Assembly: GCF_007858285.1 (NCBI RefSeq)
Contig: NZ_VFIL01000002.1
Location: 372,001 to 436,000 of the forward strand
Length of the DNA stretch: 64,000 bases
Reading direction: 5' to 3'
Source of the DNA: Pseudomonas brenneri
GTDB lineage: Bacteria; Pseudomonadota; Gammaproteobacteria; Pseudomonadales; Pseudomonadaceae
The notes under the pieces were generated by a model. That model did not search any database. It was given only the letters and a program-made list of their open reading frames with translations, and was not told the DNA's origin. Made by a program: the position numbers and the translations under genes. Positions within the stretch are counted from its first letter, which is position 1; each line of letters opens with the position of its first letter. Of the stretch, positions 43,906 through 54,648 are shown piece by piece.

Positions 43906-45806
43906 GTCGATTCGCCGGGTTGATGGCCTGCCAGGGGCAGGCTCAGGACAAAGGCTGTACCACCATCGGCCGGATGTTCGACGGCCAGGTTGCCGCCGGT
44001 GGCCGCCGCAAGGCTGGCCGACAGGGTCAGGCCCAGGCCCAACCCTTGCTCGCCGGGTTTGGTGGTGAAAAAAGGTTCGAACAGATGCTTGCGGGTTTCG
44101 GGGGCGATGCCATGCCCGTTATCGCGCACCCGCAGGCGGTATTTGCCGTCGCTGATCTCACTTTCCAGCCACAGCTCGGGAGCGGGCTGGGCATGCATCG
44201 CATCCAGGGCGTTGCCGATCAGGTTGACCAGGATTTGTTCCAGGCGGGTCTGGTCGATCTGCAACATGGCCTGGCTGAAGCCGCGGTGTACGGTCAGTGG
44301 CAGGCTGTCGAGGCGGCTGCCCAGGACCTGGAACGCCGCGTCCACGGCCTTGCCCAGGCTGGCCTCGCCCTGATCGTCACCGCGCCGGGCAAACGAGCGC
44401 AGGCTGGCGGTGATGCGGCCCATGCGGTCGATCAGTTCGTTGATGGTCTTGAGGTTGGTGCTGGCGGTCTCCAGTGCCCCGCGCTCCAGGAAGCGCACGG
44501 TATTGCCGGACAAGGTGCGCAGGGCGGCCAGGGGCTGGTTCAGTTCATGGGCGATGCTGGTGGACATCTGGCCAATGGCCGCTAACTTGCCGGCCTGGAC
44601 CAACTCGTCCTGGGCACGGCGCAGGGTCTCTTCGGCCTGGCGTCGTTCGCGGATCTGCGCCTTGAGCCGTTCGTTGCTGGCGCGCAGGTCAGTGGTGCGT
44701 TCGGCGATCCGCCGTTCCAACTGGTTGTTGGCTTCCTGCAAGGCTTCGCGGGCGGCCAGGCGCGTGGCGATGACCTTGCGCCGCTCATTCCAGGCAATCA
44801 GCAGGAACGCCACCAGGGCAAAGGCCACCGCGACGAGGATGCCCTGGTTGATCGCGGCCTGGCGCAGGTCGTTGAGCGGGGTGAGCAGGGTGAAGTTCCA
44901 CGGTGTGTCGTTCAGCGGCCGGGTCTGGGCCAGGTAGGTGACTTCCTGCTCGTCGGCCACCACTTCACTGTTGGCCGGGAAGGTCAGTTTTTCGCTGCCT
45001 GCAGTAAGGTGTTCACGGGCCAGGGGTTGCAGTTCGTTGAGGGTCGCCCAGTAATATTGCAGGCTGCGGGCCAGGCGCTCCTTGGTGTCGTCGCTCAGTG
45101 GGCGCACGGCCTTGAGCCGGCGTGCCGGGTCGCTGGAGAGGATGATGATGCCGTTCTCATCGCTGACAAAGGCTTCCAGGCGCGCGCGCTGCCAGCGTTC
45201 TTCCAGCGCTTCCAGGCGCACCTTGACCACTGCGACACCAATGATCTTGCCGCGCTCCTCAAGGCCATGGGCCAGGTAGTAGCCGGGTTCGCCATTGGTG
45301 CTGCCGATCCCATAGAATCGGCCCGGCTGGCCACGCACGGCATTCTGGAAATAGGCGCGGAACGACAGGTCTTCCCCCAGGTAACTGTCGACATCGCGCC
45401 AGTTACTGGTGGCCATTACCCGGCCGGTGGTGTCCATCACATAAATGGCCCGACTGCGGCTGCGCCGGTTCAGGCCTTCGAGGTATTCGTTGACCGTTTG
45501 CCGGTGTTCCGGGCTCGGGTCGGCCAGCAGTTTGGAGACGCTGGATTCCAGTTCCAGCAGGCTGGGCAGGTAGGTGTACTTGCTGATCTCACTCTCGACC
45601 GTGCGTGCATGCAACTCCAATTGGCGCTCGCCGTTCTCGCCCAGGGTGCGAATCCCGTAGTGTTCGCTGGTCCAGAAGCCGATAAAGCCCAGGCCGATCA
45701 TCAACAGGATGATCAGGGGCGGCAGGAACAACTGGCGAATCAGACGAGGCTTCACGGCAAGGGATGGCGGCGCGGCGCGATAGAGGGTGGGGTCGCATTT
45801 CATCAC
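43902..45806 (-). CDS. aauS: AauS-type sensor histidine kinase for acidic amino acids
   Basis: 634 residues, DctB-like. Membrane segment near residues 25-48 (LFLPPLIILLMIGLGFIGF), a double-PAS-like periplasmic sensor (TGRVMATSNWRD, QPGRFYGIGSTNGEPGYYLA), a second segment near 315-335 (GILVAVAFALVAFLLIAW), coiled coil, then the kinase: STSIAHELNQPLAALRTLS with His near 420, N-box LVNLIGNALDAM, DNGHGI, GLGLGLTLS. It senses extracellular glutamate/aspartate in P. putida; here that is inferred. It overlaps aauR and lies 58 bases downstream of aatP. Confidence 0.9.
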   Translation of the reverse strand: MMKCDPTLYRAAPPSLAVKPRLIRQLFLPPLIILLMIGLGFIGFWTSEHYGIRTLGENGERQLELHARTVESEISKYTYLPSLLELESSVSKLLADPSPEHRQTVNEYLEGLNRRSRSRAIYVMDTTGRVMATSNWRDVDSYLGEDLSFRAYFQNAVRGQPGRFYGIGSTNGEPGYYLAHGLEERGKIIGVAVVKVRLEALEERWQRARLEAFVSDENGIIILSSDPARRLKAVRPLSDDTKERLARSLQYYWATLNELQPLAREHLTAGSEKLTFPANSEVVADEQEVTYLAQTRPLNDTPWNFTLLTPLNDLRQAAINQGILVAVAFALVAFLLIAWNERRKVIATRLAAREALQEANNQLERRIAERTTDLRASNERLKAQIRERRQAEETLRRAQDELVQAGKLAAIGQMSTSIAHELNQPLAALRTLSGNTVRFLERGALETASTNLKTINELIDRMGRITASLRSFARRGDDQGEASLGKAVDAAFQVLGSRLDSLPLTVHRGFSQAMLQIDQTRLEQILVNLIGNALDAMHAQPAPELWLESEISDGKYRLRVRDNGHGIAPETRKHLFEPFFTTKPGEQGLGLGLTLSASLAAATGGNLAVEHPADGGTAFVLSLPLAGHQPGEST

Positions 45807-45864
45807 AGATGCCTTGGGTCAGCTACAGCTTGCCTGCTCCTTGTAGGAGCGAGTTGCGGCTTTT

Positions 45865-46599
45865 TTAGTGCTGCAGGATTTTTTCGAGGAAGTGCTGCGC
45901 ACGTTCGGAACGGGCGCTGATATCACCGAAGAACTCCTCTTTGGGGCAGTCTTCGATGATCTTGCCGGCGTCCATGAAGATCACGCGGTCGGCCACTTTA
46001 CGGGCGAAGCCCATTTCGTGGGTCACGCACATCATGGTCATGCCTTCCTGGGCCAGTTGCACCATCACGTCCAGTACTTCGTTGACCATTTCCGGGTCCA
46101 GGGCCGAGGTCGGTTCGTCGAACAGCATGACGATCGGGTCCATGGCCAGTGCACGGGCAATCGCCACGCGCTGCTGCTGGCCGCCGGACAGTTGGCCCGG
46201 GTGCTTGTCCTTGTGCGCCGACAGACCCACACGTTCCAGCAATTGCAGGCCTTTCTTCTTGGCCTCTTCTTCGCTGCGACCCAACACTTTCACCTGCGCG
46301 ACGGTCAGGTTCTTGATGATGGTCATGTGCGGGAACAGTTCGAAGTGCTGGAACACCATACCGACGCGCGAGCGCAGTTTTGGCAGGTTGGTCTTCGGGT
46401 CGGCAATCGAGGTGCCGTCGACCACAACGTCACCTTTCTGGAACGGTTCCAGGGCGTTGACGCACTTGATCAGGGTGGATTTGCCCGAGCCGGACGGCCC
46501 GCACACCACGATCACTTCGCCTTTTTTGACATCAGTGCTGCAATCGGTCAGCACCTGGAAGTCGCCATACCACTTGTTGATATTCTTGATAGAGATCAT
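45865..46599 (-). CDS. aatP: Glutamate/aspartate ABC transporter, ATPase
   Basis: 244 residues. Walker [13 protein letters not shown]-loop [12 protein letters not shown], signature [15 protein letters not shown], Walker [15 protein letters not shown], and H-loop CVTHEMGF: a complete polar amino-acid ABC ATPase of the GlnQ/GltL type. It drives import by AatQM with the binding protein AatJ. The ATG overlaps the aatM stop by 4 bases. A half-REP (about 45843-45858) lies after its stop. Confidence 0.95.
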   Translation of the reverse strand: MISIKNINKWYGDFQVLTDCSTDVKKGEVIVVCGPSGSGKSTLIKCVNALEPFQKGDVVVDGTSIADPKTNLPKLRSRVGMVFQHFELFPHMTIIKNLTVAQVKVLGRSEEEAKKKGLQLLERVGLSAHKDKHPGQLSGGQQQRVAIARALAMDPIVMLFDEPTSALDPEMVNEVLDVMVQLAQEGMTMMCVTHEMGFARKVADRVIFMDAGKIIEDCPKEEFFGDISARSERAQHFLEKILQH

Positions 46600-47267
46600 A
46601 CGGCAAACCTTTTTTGCAGACGCTTGACCAGCAGCGAGGCGGCAAAGCTGATGATGAAGTAGACGACACCGGCGAAGATCAGGAACTCATTGGAACGCCC
46701 GATGATGTCGCCATTGGCGCGCGAAGCATTGAGGAAGTCCACCAGGCCCACGGTGTAGACCAGCGAGGTGTCCTGGAACAGGATGATGCTCTGCTGCAAC
46801 AGCAGCGGGGTCATCTTGCGGAACGCCTGGGGCAGGATGATCAGGCGCATGGTCTGGCCGTAGGTCATGCCCATCGCTTGTGCTGCAGCCATCTGGCCCT
46901 TGGGGATCGACTGTACGCCGGCCCGCACGATTTCGCAGAAGTACGCCGCCTCGAACATCATGAACGCTACGACGCAGGAGGTGAATGCACCGATTGGCGT
47001 GTCTTCGCCGGTGATCCAGCGCAATACGAACGGCACCGCCAGGTAGAACCAGGTGATCACCAGCAGCAGCGGGATCGAGCGGAAGTAGTTCACATAGGCG
47101 CCAGCCACGCGCGACAGCAGTTTGCTGGAGGACAGGCGCATCAACGCCAGGATGGTGCCGAGGATGATGCCGCCGACCACGCCCATGACCATCAGCTTCA
47201 AGGTCATGACCATGCCGTTCCACAGGCCGGGGATGGCCGGGATAATGCCGCTGAAATCGAATTCCAT
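46596..47267 (-). CDS. aatM: Glutamate/aspartate ABC transporter, permease 2
   Basis: 223 residues with about five membrane helices and the EAA-type loop ([20 protein letters not shown] followed by MGMTYGQT). GltK-like inner-membrane subunit; the ATG shares one base with the aatQ stop (TAATG) and its stop overlaps aatP, so the subunits are made in step. Confidence 0.94.
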   Translation of the reverse strand: MEFDFSGIIPAIPGLWNGMVMTLKLMVMGVVGGIILGTILALMRLSSSKLLSRVAGAYVNYFRSIPLLLVITWFYLAVPFVLRWITGEDTPIGAFTSCVVAFMMFEAAYFCEIVRAGVQSIPKGQMAAAQAMGMTYGQTMRLIILPQAFRKMTPLLLQQSIILFQDTSLVYTVGLVDFLNASRANGDIIGRSNEFLIFAGVVYFIISFAASLLVKRLQKRFAV

Positions 47268-48013
47268 TATTTACCCCCCACGGAAATCAGGCCGGGCACT
47301 GCGACTTTCTTCTCGACCAGGCGCATCAGCAGCATCAGGCTCATGTTCAGGGTGAAGTAGATCAGCGTGGCCAGGGTGAAGGCTTCGAACAGGTTGGCCG
47401 AGAATTCGGCGGTCTGCTTGGTTTGCGCCAACAGCTCCATCAGGCCGATCAAGGACGCCACGGAGGAGTTCTTGAAGACGTTGAGGAACTCCGAGGTAAG
47501 CGGCGGAATGATGATCCGGTAGGCCTGGGGCAGCAGCACGTTCCAGTAGATCTGCGACAGGCTGAAGCCCATGGCGCGCGCGGCGGCTTCCTGGCCACGG
47601 GGCAGCGCCTGGATGCCGGTACGCACTTGTTCACATACGCGGGCGGCGGTGAACAGGCCCAGGCACACGACAACGCTCAGGTAGGCCGAGGTGGTCGGGT
47701 TCAAGTCTTGTTTGTACCAGTCCTGCAGGTTCTGCGGCAGCAGGTCGGGTACCAGGAAGTACCAGATGAACAGCTGAACCAGCAGTGGCACGTTACGAAA
47801 AAGTTCTACATAGCAGGTCGCGATGCCGGCCACGAGGCGGTTAGGCATCGTACGCATCACGCCTAGCATCGAGCCCAGCAGTAAGGCGACGATCCAGGCC
47901 ACGATGGCGATGGCGATGGTCCAGCCCAAACCGGAGATGAACCAGTCGAGATAGGTCTCGCTGCCCACGCCGGTGGACTTGAAGAATACGCCCCAGTCCC
48001 AGTTGTAATTCAT
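47267..48013 (-). CDS. aatQ: Glutamate/aspartate ABC transporter, permease 1
   Basis: 248 residues from ATG at 48013 (MNYNWDWGVFF), equivalent to GltJ; the open frame extends to 48097 but the extra 28 residues are unlike the family. Membrane helices and the EAA loop CEQVRTGIQALPRGQEAAAR are present. Heterodimer with AatM. It lies 192 bases after aatJ, with a strong hairpin between them. Confidence 0.94.
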   Translation of the reverse strand: MNYNWDWGVFFKSTGVGSETYLDWFISGLGWTIAIAIVAWIVALLLGSMLGVMRTMPNRLVAGIATCYVELFRNVPLLVQLFIWYFLVPDLLPQNLQDWYKQDLNPTTSAYLSVVVCLGLFTAARVCEQVRTGIQALPRGQEAAARAMGFSLSQIYWNVLLPQAYRIIIPPLTSEFLNVFKNSSVASLIGLMELLAQTKQTAEFSANLFEAFTLATLIYFTLNMSLMLLMRLVEKKVAVPGLISVGGK

Positions 48014-48160
48014 TAGGGTCTCCCCCGAAATCGATCGATGTACAAGCACCCGCTTGGGGAAAATCCATTCCCGCCTGACGGTGAACGTCAGGCACACGCG
48101 ATCGGCTCGGAAACCGCCAGGTCGAGTGTTCCAAATAATGCCAGCAGGTAGTAACAGGCA

Positions 48161-48186
48161 CCTGAGGGAGGGTTGGCTCCCTCAGG
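48161..48186. terminator. Intercistronic hairpin between aatJ and aatQ
   Basis: CCTGAGGGAG and CTCCCTCAGG form a perfect 10-bp stem with a 6-base loop, 20 bases after the aatJ stop and without a U-tract. It fits a partial terminator or mRNA-stabilising stem that keeps the binding protein in excess over the membrane subunits. Confidence 0.6.
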
Positions 48187-48205
48187 GGATAAGGTTAGTT
48201 CGGAA

Positions 48206-49138
48206 TCAGGACTTTTTTTCAGCCGTTTTGTCGTCAGCCGCTTTGTCAGTCGGGTTGGCGATCAGGGCCTTGAGTTCGTCGCTCATCGGGAACATCAGGT
48301 TCAGGCCTTTTGGTGGGATCGGCGAGCTGAACCACTTGGTGTAGATGTTGTTGATTTCGCCGGACTTGTAGGTAGCGACGATGGCGTCATCCACAGCCTT
48401 CTTGAACGGGGCATCGCCTTTGCGAACCATGCAGCCGTAGATTTCGAAGGATTGTGGGGTGCCGGTCACGGCCCAGTCGGTTGGCTTCTTGGCCTTGGCC
48501 ATTTCACCGGCCAGCAGTGCGTCGTCCATCATGAAGGCAACGGCACGGCCGCTTTCCAGCATCTGGAAGGATTCACCGTGATCCTTGGCGGAGATGACGT
48601 TCATGCCCATTTGCTTGTCAGCGTTCATGGACTTGAGGATGCGCTCGGAGGTAGTACCGGCGGTGGTTACGACGTTCTTGCCCTTGAGGTCAGCGAAATC
48701 CTTGTAGGTCGAGTCCTTTTTGGACAGCAGACGGGTACCGATTTCGAAGATGCCGACGGAGAAGTCGACTTGCTGCTGACGCTCGACGTTGTTGGTGGTG
48801 GAACCACATTCAACGTCCACGGTGCCGTTCTGCACCAGCGGGATACGGGTTTGCGAGGTGACCAGGTTGTATTTGACCTTCAGCTCGCCTTCTTTCATGC
48901 CGAGGTCTTTCTCGACAGCCTTGACGATGGCCAGTTGAATGTCGTGGGAGTAGCCCACTGGCTTGCCCGAGCCGTCTGCGATGTAGGAGAACGGGATGGA
49001 GGCGTCGCGGTGGCCCAGGGTGATGGTGCCCGACTCTTTGATTTTCTTCAGGGTGCCGGTGAGCTCAGCGGCAAAAACTGGAGTGCTAATCAGAGCGGCA
49101 GCGATAGCTGCGCCCAAAATATGGGGAACGATACGCAT
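48206..49138 (-). CDS. aatJ: Glutamate/aspartate-binding periplasmic protein
   Basis: 310 residues from ATG at 49138, with GAGGAAG upstream; the frame is open to 49243. Signal peptide MRIVPHILGAAIAAALISTP ending VFA, then the family-3 solute-binding fold: LTGTLKKIKESGTITLGHRD, FSYIADGSGKPVGYSHDIQ, VECGSTTNNVERQQQVDFS. It captures glutamate/aspartate for AatQMP. It is preceded by a sigma-54 promoter and two AauR-type sites, and an A-rich CA motif (49156-49163) next to the Shine-Dalgarno may bring Crc/Hfq repression. Confidence 0.95.
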   Translation of the reverse strand: MRIVPHILGAAIAAALISTPVFAAELTGTLKKIKESGTITLGHRDASIPFSYIADGSGKPVGYSHDIQLAIVKAVEKDLGMKEGELKVKYNLVTSQTRIPLVQNGTVDVECGSTTNNVERQQQVDFSVGIFEIGTRLLSKKDSTYKDFADLKGKNVVTTAGTTSERILKSMNADKQMGMNVISAKDHGESFQMLESGRAVAFMMDDALLAGEMAKAKKPTDWAVTGTPQSFEIYGCMVRKGDAPFKKAVDDAIVATYKSGEINNIYTKWFSSPIPPKGLNLMFPMSDELKALIANPTDKAADDKTAEKKS

Positions 49139-49250
49139 CAATACTTCCTCGACATTTGTTTTTTTTATGAAGCCTGGACGGCTCTTTCGATACAGCGAAT
49201 GCCTGTGACGGCTCCTGAAGCATCTCAGGCAAACACGTACCAAGTGTAGA

Positions 49251-49265
49251 GCATGAGTCGTGCCA
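49251..49265 (-). promoter_or_regulatory. Sigma-54 (-24/-12) promoter of aatJ
   Basis: On the minus strand TGGCACGACTCATGC matches TGGCACG-N4-TTGC with one mismatch and correct GG/GC spacing of 10 bases. Predicted transcription start is near 49240, about 100 bases upstream of the aatJ ATG. Confidence 0.75.
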
Positions 49266-49341
49266 GACCGTTAATAAAAGTCTAACTATATGATTTATAT
49301 AGTTATTAACTTTATGTGACGCTGTTTAATCGATGTTTAAG

Positions 49342-49355
49342 TCCGGCAAACCGAA
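49342..49355. promoter_or_regulatory. AauR-type binding site, proximal to the promoter
   Basis: TCCGG-CAAA-CCGAA matches the remembered AauR motif TTCGG-N4-CCGAA with one mismatch. Its centre lies about 108 bases upstream of the predicted start. Confidence 0.6.
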
Positions 49356-49372
49356 TCGGCAACAGCAGCGTG

Positions 49373-49386
49373 TTCGGAAAACCGAA
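49373..49386. promoter_or_regulatory. AauR-type binding site, distal
   Basis: TTCGG-AAAA-CCGAA is a perfect inverted repeat and a perfect match to the remembered AauR motif. It is 31 bases (about three helical turns) from the proximal site, so two dimers could bind the same face of the DNA. Confidence 0.7.
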
Positions 49387-49484
49387 TCCATAGGTGTTGG
49401 CTTACCGTCGATTGTCATCAGTCAGTCCGCCATCGCAGGCAAGCCAGCTCCCGCATTGATCGCATTTCACATTAAGACGGCCAT

Positions 49485-49514
49485 AAAAAACCCCTGGACC
49501 TTCCGGTGCAGGGG
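49485..49514 (-). terminator. Rho-independent terminator of glpD
   Basis: Read on the minus strand, CCCCTG and CAGGGG form a stem followed by TTTTTT, 10 bases after the glpD stop. Confidence 0.7.
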
Positions 49515-49523
49515 CTTCGTTAA

Positions 49524-51062
49524 TCAGGCCGCTTCGATCTTGCTGCGGTTCTGCTCGACCTTGATCAGGTAGCGCTGCAGGTTCTCCTGCTCTTCGGGGG
49601 TGGTGAACAGCCCGAGTTTGGTGCGGCGCCACAGGATGTCGTAGGCCTGGGTCGCCCATTCCTCGGCGCACAGGTAGTCGACTTCCCGGGTGTAGAGGCC
49701 GCCGCCGAGGTGCTCACCCATGTCTTCCAGCGATTGCACGCCTTCAAGCAGGCGCCAGGTGCGGCTGCCATAGGTCGTCGACCAGCGACGGGCGATTTCG
49801 CTGGGGATCCACTCGAACTTGCTGCGAATATCCGTGGCCAGGGCTTCTGGTGTGGTCATGTCTTCGCCGCCGGGCAGGCTGGCCTTGGCGGTCCAGCTTG
49901 GCTTGATATGTGGGAAGTACGGGGCCAGTTGCGCCAGTGCCGATTCGGCCAATTTGCGGTAGGTGGTCAGCTTGCCGCCGAACACCGACAGGATCGGCGC
50001 TTCTTCGCCCGTGCCCGACAACGCCAGGGTGTAGTCGCGGGTAATGGCCGACGGGTTGTCGGATTCGTCGTTGCACAGCGGGCGCACGCCGGAATAGGTG
50101 TGCACGATGTCGTCGCGGCTCAACTGCTGCTTGAAGTGGGCATTGACCACATTGAGCATGTAGTCCGTTTCACCTTCGGTAATCGCCACTTTTGCCGGAT
50201 CGCCGGTGTACTCACGGTCGGTGGTACCGATGATGGTCAGGTGATTGAGGTACGGAATGGTGAAGACGATGCGCCCGTCTTCGTTCTGCAGGATGTGCGC
50301 GTGGGCACCTTCGTACAGTTTCGGCACGATCAGGTGGCTGCCCTGGATCAGGCGGATGCCGTAGGGCGAATCCAGCTTCAGGTCATCCTTGATGAACTTG
50401 GCTACCCACGGGCCGGCAGCGTTCACCAGCGCCTTGGCGCGGATCGAGAACAGGCTGCCATCGGCACGTTCCAGGTGCAGATGCCACAGGCCCTTGCTGC
50501 GACGGGCGCTGACGCAACGGGTCTGGGTGTGGATATGTGCACCTTTTTCCCGGGCTGCCATGGCATTGAGCACTACCAGGCGCGCGTCATCCACCCAGCA
50601 GTCGGAGTATTCGAAGCCTTTGGTGATTGTGCTTTTCAGCGGGCTGTCGGCGCCGAACTTCAGGCTTTTGGAGCCGGCGAGTTTTTCGCGTTTGCCGAGG
50701 TGGTCATACAGGAACAGGCCGGCGCGAATCATCCAGGCCGGGCGCAGGTGCGGGCGATGGGGCAGCACAAAGCGCATCTGCTTGACGATGTGCGGGGCCT
50801 TGGCCAGCAGCACTTCGCGCTCTGCCAGGGCTTCGCGCACCAGGCGGAATTCGTAATGTTCAAGATAGCGCAGGCCGCCGTGGATCAGCTTGCTGCTGGC
50901 GGACGAAGTGTGGCTGGCCAGGTCGTCCTTTTCGCAAAGGAAAACCGACAGGCCGCGACCGGCCGCGTCTGCCGCGATGCCCACGCCATTGATCCCACCG
51001 CCAATAACGGCGACGTCATAGACTTCGGCTAGGGGTGGAGCAGGCAAGGTAGAAAGGGGCAT
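49524..51062 (-). CDS. glpD: Aerobic glycerol-3-phosphate dehydrogenase
   Basis: 512 residues. N-terminal FAD-binding Rossmann motif VIGGGINGVGIAADAAGRG, then the family segments ASSASSKLIHGGLRYLEHYE, GTTDREYTG and VFGGKLTTYRKLAE, and a C-terminal helical domain. A membrane-peripheral flavoenzyme that oxidises glycerol 3-phosphate to dihydroxyacetone phosphate and passes electrons to quinone. Transcribed alone, with a terminator after it and two back-to-back GlpR-type operators directly upstream. Confidence 0.95.
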   Translation of the reverse strand: MPLSTLPAPPLAEVYDVAVIGGGINGVGIAADAAGRGLSVFLCEKDDLASHTSSASSKLIHGGLRYLEHYEFRLVREALAEREVLLAKAPHIVKQMRFVLPHRPHLRPAWMIRAGLFLYDHLGKREKLAGSKSLKFGADSPLKSTITKGFEYSDCWVDDARLVVLNAMAAREKGAHIHTQTRCVSARRSKGLWHLHLERADGSLFSIRAKALVNAAGPWVAKFIKDDLKLDSPYGIRLIQGSHLIVPKLYEGAHAHILQNEDGRIVFTIPYLNHLTIIGTTDREYTGDPAKVAITEGETDYMLNVVNAHFKQQLSRDDIVHTYSGVRPLCNDESDNPSAITRDYTLALSGTGEEAPILSVFGGKLTTYRKLAESALAQLAPYFPHIKPSWTAKASLPGGEDMTTPEALATDIRSKFEWIPSEIARRWSTTYGSRTWRLLEGVQSLEDMGEHLGGGLYTREVDYLCAEEWATQAYDILWRRTKLGLFTTPEEQENLQRYLIKVEQNRSKIEAA

Positions 51063-51086
51063 CGGCGGGCCTCACGATGTATTTTT

Positions 51087-51107
51087 AATATTGGAATTCG
51101 AACATTA
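51087..51107. promoter_or_regulatory. GlpR-type operator A upstream of glpD
   Basis: TTGG-AATT-CGAA within AATATTGG...CGAACATT matches the GlpR core TTCG-N4-CGAA with one mismatch; the right half is CGAACAT, the ideal half-site. It lies 25-45 bases before the glpD ATG. Confidence 0.6.
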
Positions 51108-51126
51108 ATGTTCATTTGCGAAAATG
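51107..51126. promoter_or_regulatory. GlpR-type operator B upstream of glpD
   Basis: AATGTTCA-TTTG-CGAAAATG matches TTCG-N4-CGAA with one mismatch and the left half ATGTTC is ideal. It abuts operator A, the junction forming the perfect palindrome GAACATTAATGTTC at 51100-51113. Cooperative repression is inferred. Confidence 0.6.
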
Positions 51127-51251
51127 GTAGCTCATAAACGCAGGCGCAGCCAGTCGACTTCGATTGAAAAAACTCATCGAAGGGCCGAAAAAGGAAAATT
51201 TGTGAACATTGAGCCGGGTGCTGGCTCAAGAGAGTTGTTGCCCTACAGGCA

Positions 51252-51323
51252 GCCATCGCGGGCAAGCCCGCTCCCACAGTTGGAATGCGATCAACCTGTG
51301 GGAGCGGGCTTGCCCGCGATGAC
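51252..51323. repeat. REPIN
   Basis: GCCATCGCGGGCAAGCCCGC and GCGGGCTTGCCCGCGATGAC arms, each extended by a CTCCCACAG/CTGTGGGAG part, face each other across 16 bases, between the glpD promoter and the glpR stop. Confidence 0.85.
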
Positions 51324-51356
51324 GGTGGTCCAGGCGCCAGAGATCTCAGGGATAGA

Positions 51357-52112
51357 TCAGACGACTTCCAGGCGAATCTTATGCTGATTGAGCAACTGCA
51401 CCAGCGCCGGCACCGGCGGCTGATCGGTGACCAGGCAATCAATCAAACTGATCGGCCCCAGGCGAATCATGGCATTGCGCCCGAATTTGCTGGAGTCCGC
51501 CGCCAGGATCACCTTGCGCGCATTGGCAATGATCGCCTGGGAAACCCGCACTTCCTGGTAGTCGAAGTCCAGCAGGCTGCCGTCCTCATCAATGCCGCTG
51601 ATACCTACCAGGGCAAAGTCGACCTTGAACTGGTTGATGAAGTCCACGCTGGCCTGGCCTACCACACCGCCGTCACGGCGCACATTGCCGCCGGTCAGCA
51701 GCACATCGAAGTCGTCCTTGGCGCTGAGCATCATGGCGACGTTGAGGTTGTTGGTGATGATTTTCAGGTGGCTGTGGTTGAGCAGCGCCCGGGCGATGGA
51801 TTCGGTGGTGGTGCCGATATTGATGAACAGCGAGGCGTGATCGGGGATCTGTGCGGCAATGGCTTCGCCGATACGCTGTTTTTCATCGCGCATCTGGTCG
51901 GCACGCATGGCGTACTCGGTGTTTTCGACACTGGAGTCATAGGCCGCGCCGCCGTGGTAGCGCCGTAGCAGGTTGGCATCTGCCAGTTGATTGATATCGC
52001 GGCGGATGGTTTGCGGGGTGACAACGAACAGCTGCGCCATTTCCTCGATGCTGACGTAGCCGCGTTCGCGGACCAGTTCGAGGATTTGCTGCTGACGGGG
52101 AGGCAGATTCAT
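51357..52112 (-). CDS. glpR: Glycerol-3-phosphate regulon repressor
   Basis: 251 residues from ATG at 52112 ([11 protein letters not shown]), with AAAGGA upstream; the frame is open to 52151. DeoR family: N-terminal helix-turn-helix ([19 protein letters not shown]) and a sugar-phosphate-binding C-terminus ([30 protein letters not shown]). It releases its operators when glycerol 3-phosphate is bound. It lies 97 bases downstream of glpK on the same strand, so probably the last gene of glpFKR. TTCG-N4-CGAA type sites lie before glpD and glpF. Confidence 0.95.
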   Translation of the reverse strand: MNLPPRQQQILELVRERGYVSIEEMAQLFVVTPQTIRRDINQLADANLLRRYHGGAAYDSSVENTEYAMRADQMRDEKQRIGEAIAAQIPDHASLFINIGTTTESIARALLNHSHLKIITNNLNVAMMLSAKDDFDVLLTGGNVRRDGGVVGQASVDFINQFKVDFALVGISGIDEDGSLLDFDYQEVRVSQAIIANARKVILAADSSKFGRNAMIRLGPISLIDCLVTDQPPVPALVQLLNQHKIRLEVV

Positions 52113-52209
52113 GGGGCGTCCTTTGGGCTGCCGTACAAAAAAGTGGCCCATGATGACGCAGGAATCTGCTCCCTGCCAGTTACAACCCTAAGTGGGTCCG
52201 GCGCTTGGC

Positions 52210-53784
<1,575 letters not shown>

Positions 53785-53793
53785 CTACCGCTA

Positions 53794-54648
53794 TCAGGAT
53801 GTTCGGGTATTACCGCTGGCGGCGGTGTCGGCTGCATCAGTTGTAGCAGGTGCGGCGTTGGGCAAGTGGCGGGCAATCAGCCCGCGATAGGCCGCAGCGC
53901 CGAGGCAGGCACCGACAATCGGTGCAAAGATCGGAATCAGGAAGTACGGAATGTCGCGCCCGCCAGTGAAGGCCATTTCACCCCAACCGGCGAAAAAGGT
54001 CATCAGTTTGGGGCCGAAATCACGGGCCGGGTTCATCGCAAACCCAGTCAAAGGGCCCATGGCGCTGCCGATGACGGCGATCAACAGACCGATCAGCAGC
54101 GGGGCCAGGGGGCCGCGGGGCAGGCCATTATTGTCATCGGTCAGGGCCATGATCACGCCCATGAGGATGGCGGTGATGACCATTTCCACCAGAAACGCCT
54201 GGGCTGTATTCAGCAAGGCGTGAGGGTAGGTGGAGAACACCGAGGCCAACTCCAGGCTGGCTGCGGAGCCACGGACCATCTGGTGGGTTTGTTCGTAATC
54301 GAAAAACAGGTTGCTGTAGAGCGTGTAAACCAACGCGGCGGAACAAAAGGCGCCGGCGACCTGGGCGATGATATAGAAGGGCAGTTTGCGTTTGTCGAAG
54401 TCGGCAAAAATGCACAGCGCGATACTGACGGCTGGATTGAGATGAGCCCCGGAAATGCCGGCGCTCAGGTAGATCGCCATGCTCACGCCGATCCCCCAGA
54501 TGATGCTGATTTCCCACAAGCCAAAGCTGGCACCCGCGACCTTGAGCGCAGCGACGCAGCCGGTGCCGAAGAAGATCAGCAGCGCGGTGCCGAGGAACTC
54601 GGCCATGCATTGGCTTGAAAGTGAAGGCTGTTGAAGAGCAGTTGTCAT
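53794..54648 (-). CDS. glpF: Glycerol facilitator
   Basis: 284 residues of the aquaglyceroporin family with six membrane helices and both NPA motifs: HLNPAVSIAL and MNPARDFGPKL. An Asp follows the second NPAR, as in glycerol channels rather than water channels. It has a longer C-terminal tail (AAPATTDAADTAASGN) than E. coli GlpF. First gene of glpFKR. The Shine-Dalgarno CCGAGG is preceded by an A-rich ACAAGAAAAAAAA stretch that could be a Crc/Hfq target. Confidence 0.95.
   Translation of the reverse strand: MTTALQQPSLSSQCMAEFLGTALLIFFGTGCVAALKVAGASFGLWEISIIWGIGVSMAIYLSAGISGAHLNPAVSIALCIFADFDKRKLPFYIIAQVAGAFCSAALVYTLYSNLFFDYEQTHQMVRGSAASLELASVFSTYPHALLNTAQAFLVEMVITAILMGVIMALTDDNNGLPRGPLAPLLIGLLIAVIGSAMGPLTGFAMNPARDFGPKLMTFFAGWGEMAFTGGRDIPYFLIPIFAPIVGACLGAAAYRGLIARHLPNAAPATTDAADTAASGNTRTS

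Larger units (their letters stand above)
49139..49523. other. Regulatory region upstream of aatJ and tail of glpD
   Basis: 385 bases without a gene. It contains the aatJ sigma-54 promoter, two AauR-type inverted repeats, an AT-rich stretch at about 49270-49330 suited to bending by IHF, a single REP-like sequence near 49400-49455, and the glpD terminator. Confidence 0.7.

Noticed and set aside
42823..43923. 366-residue plus-strand frame
   Set aside because: Antisense to aauR; repetitive Gln/Ala/Val composition and no domain.
49229..49242. Second sigma-54-like sequence upstream of aatJ (TGGTACGTGTTTGC on the minus strand)
   Set aside because: GG and GC are separated by 9 rather than 10 bases, which sigma-54 does not tolerate; the promoter at 49251-49265 is far better.
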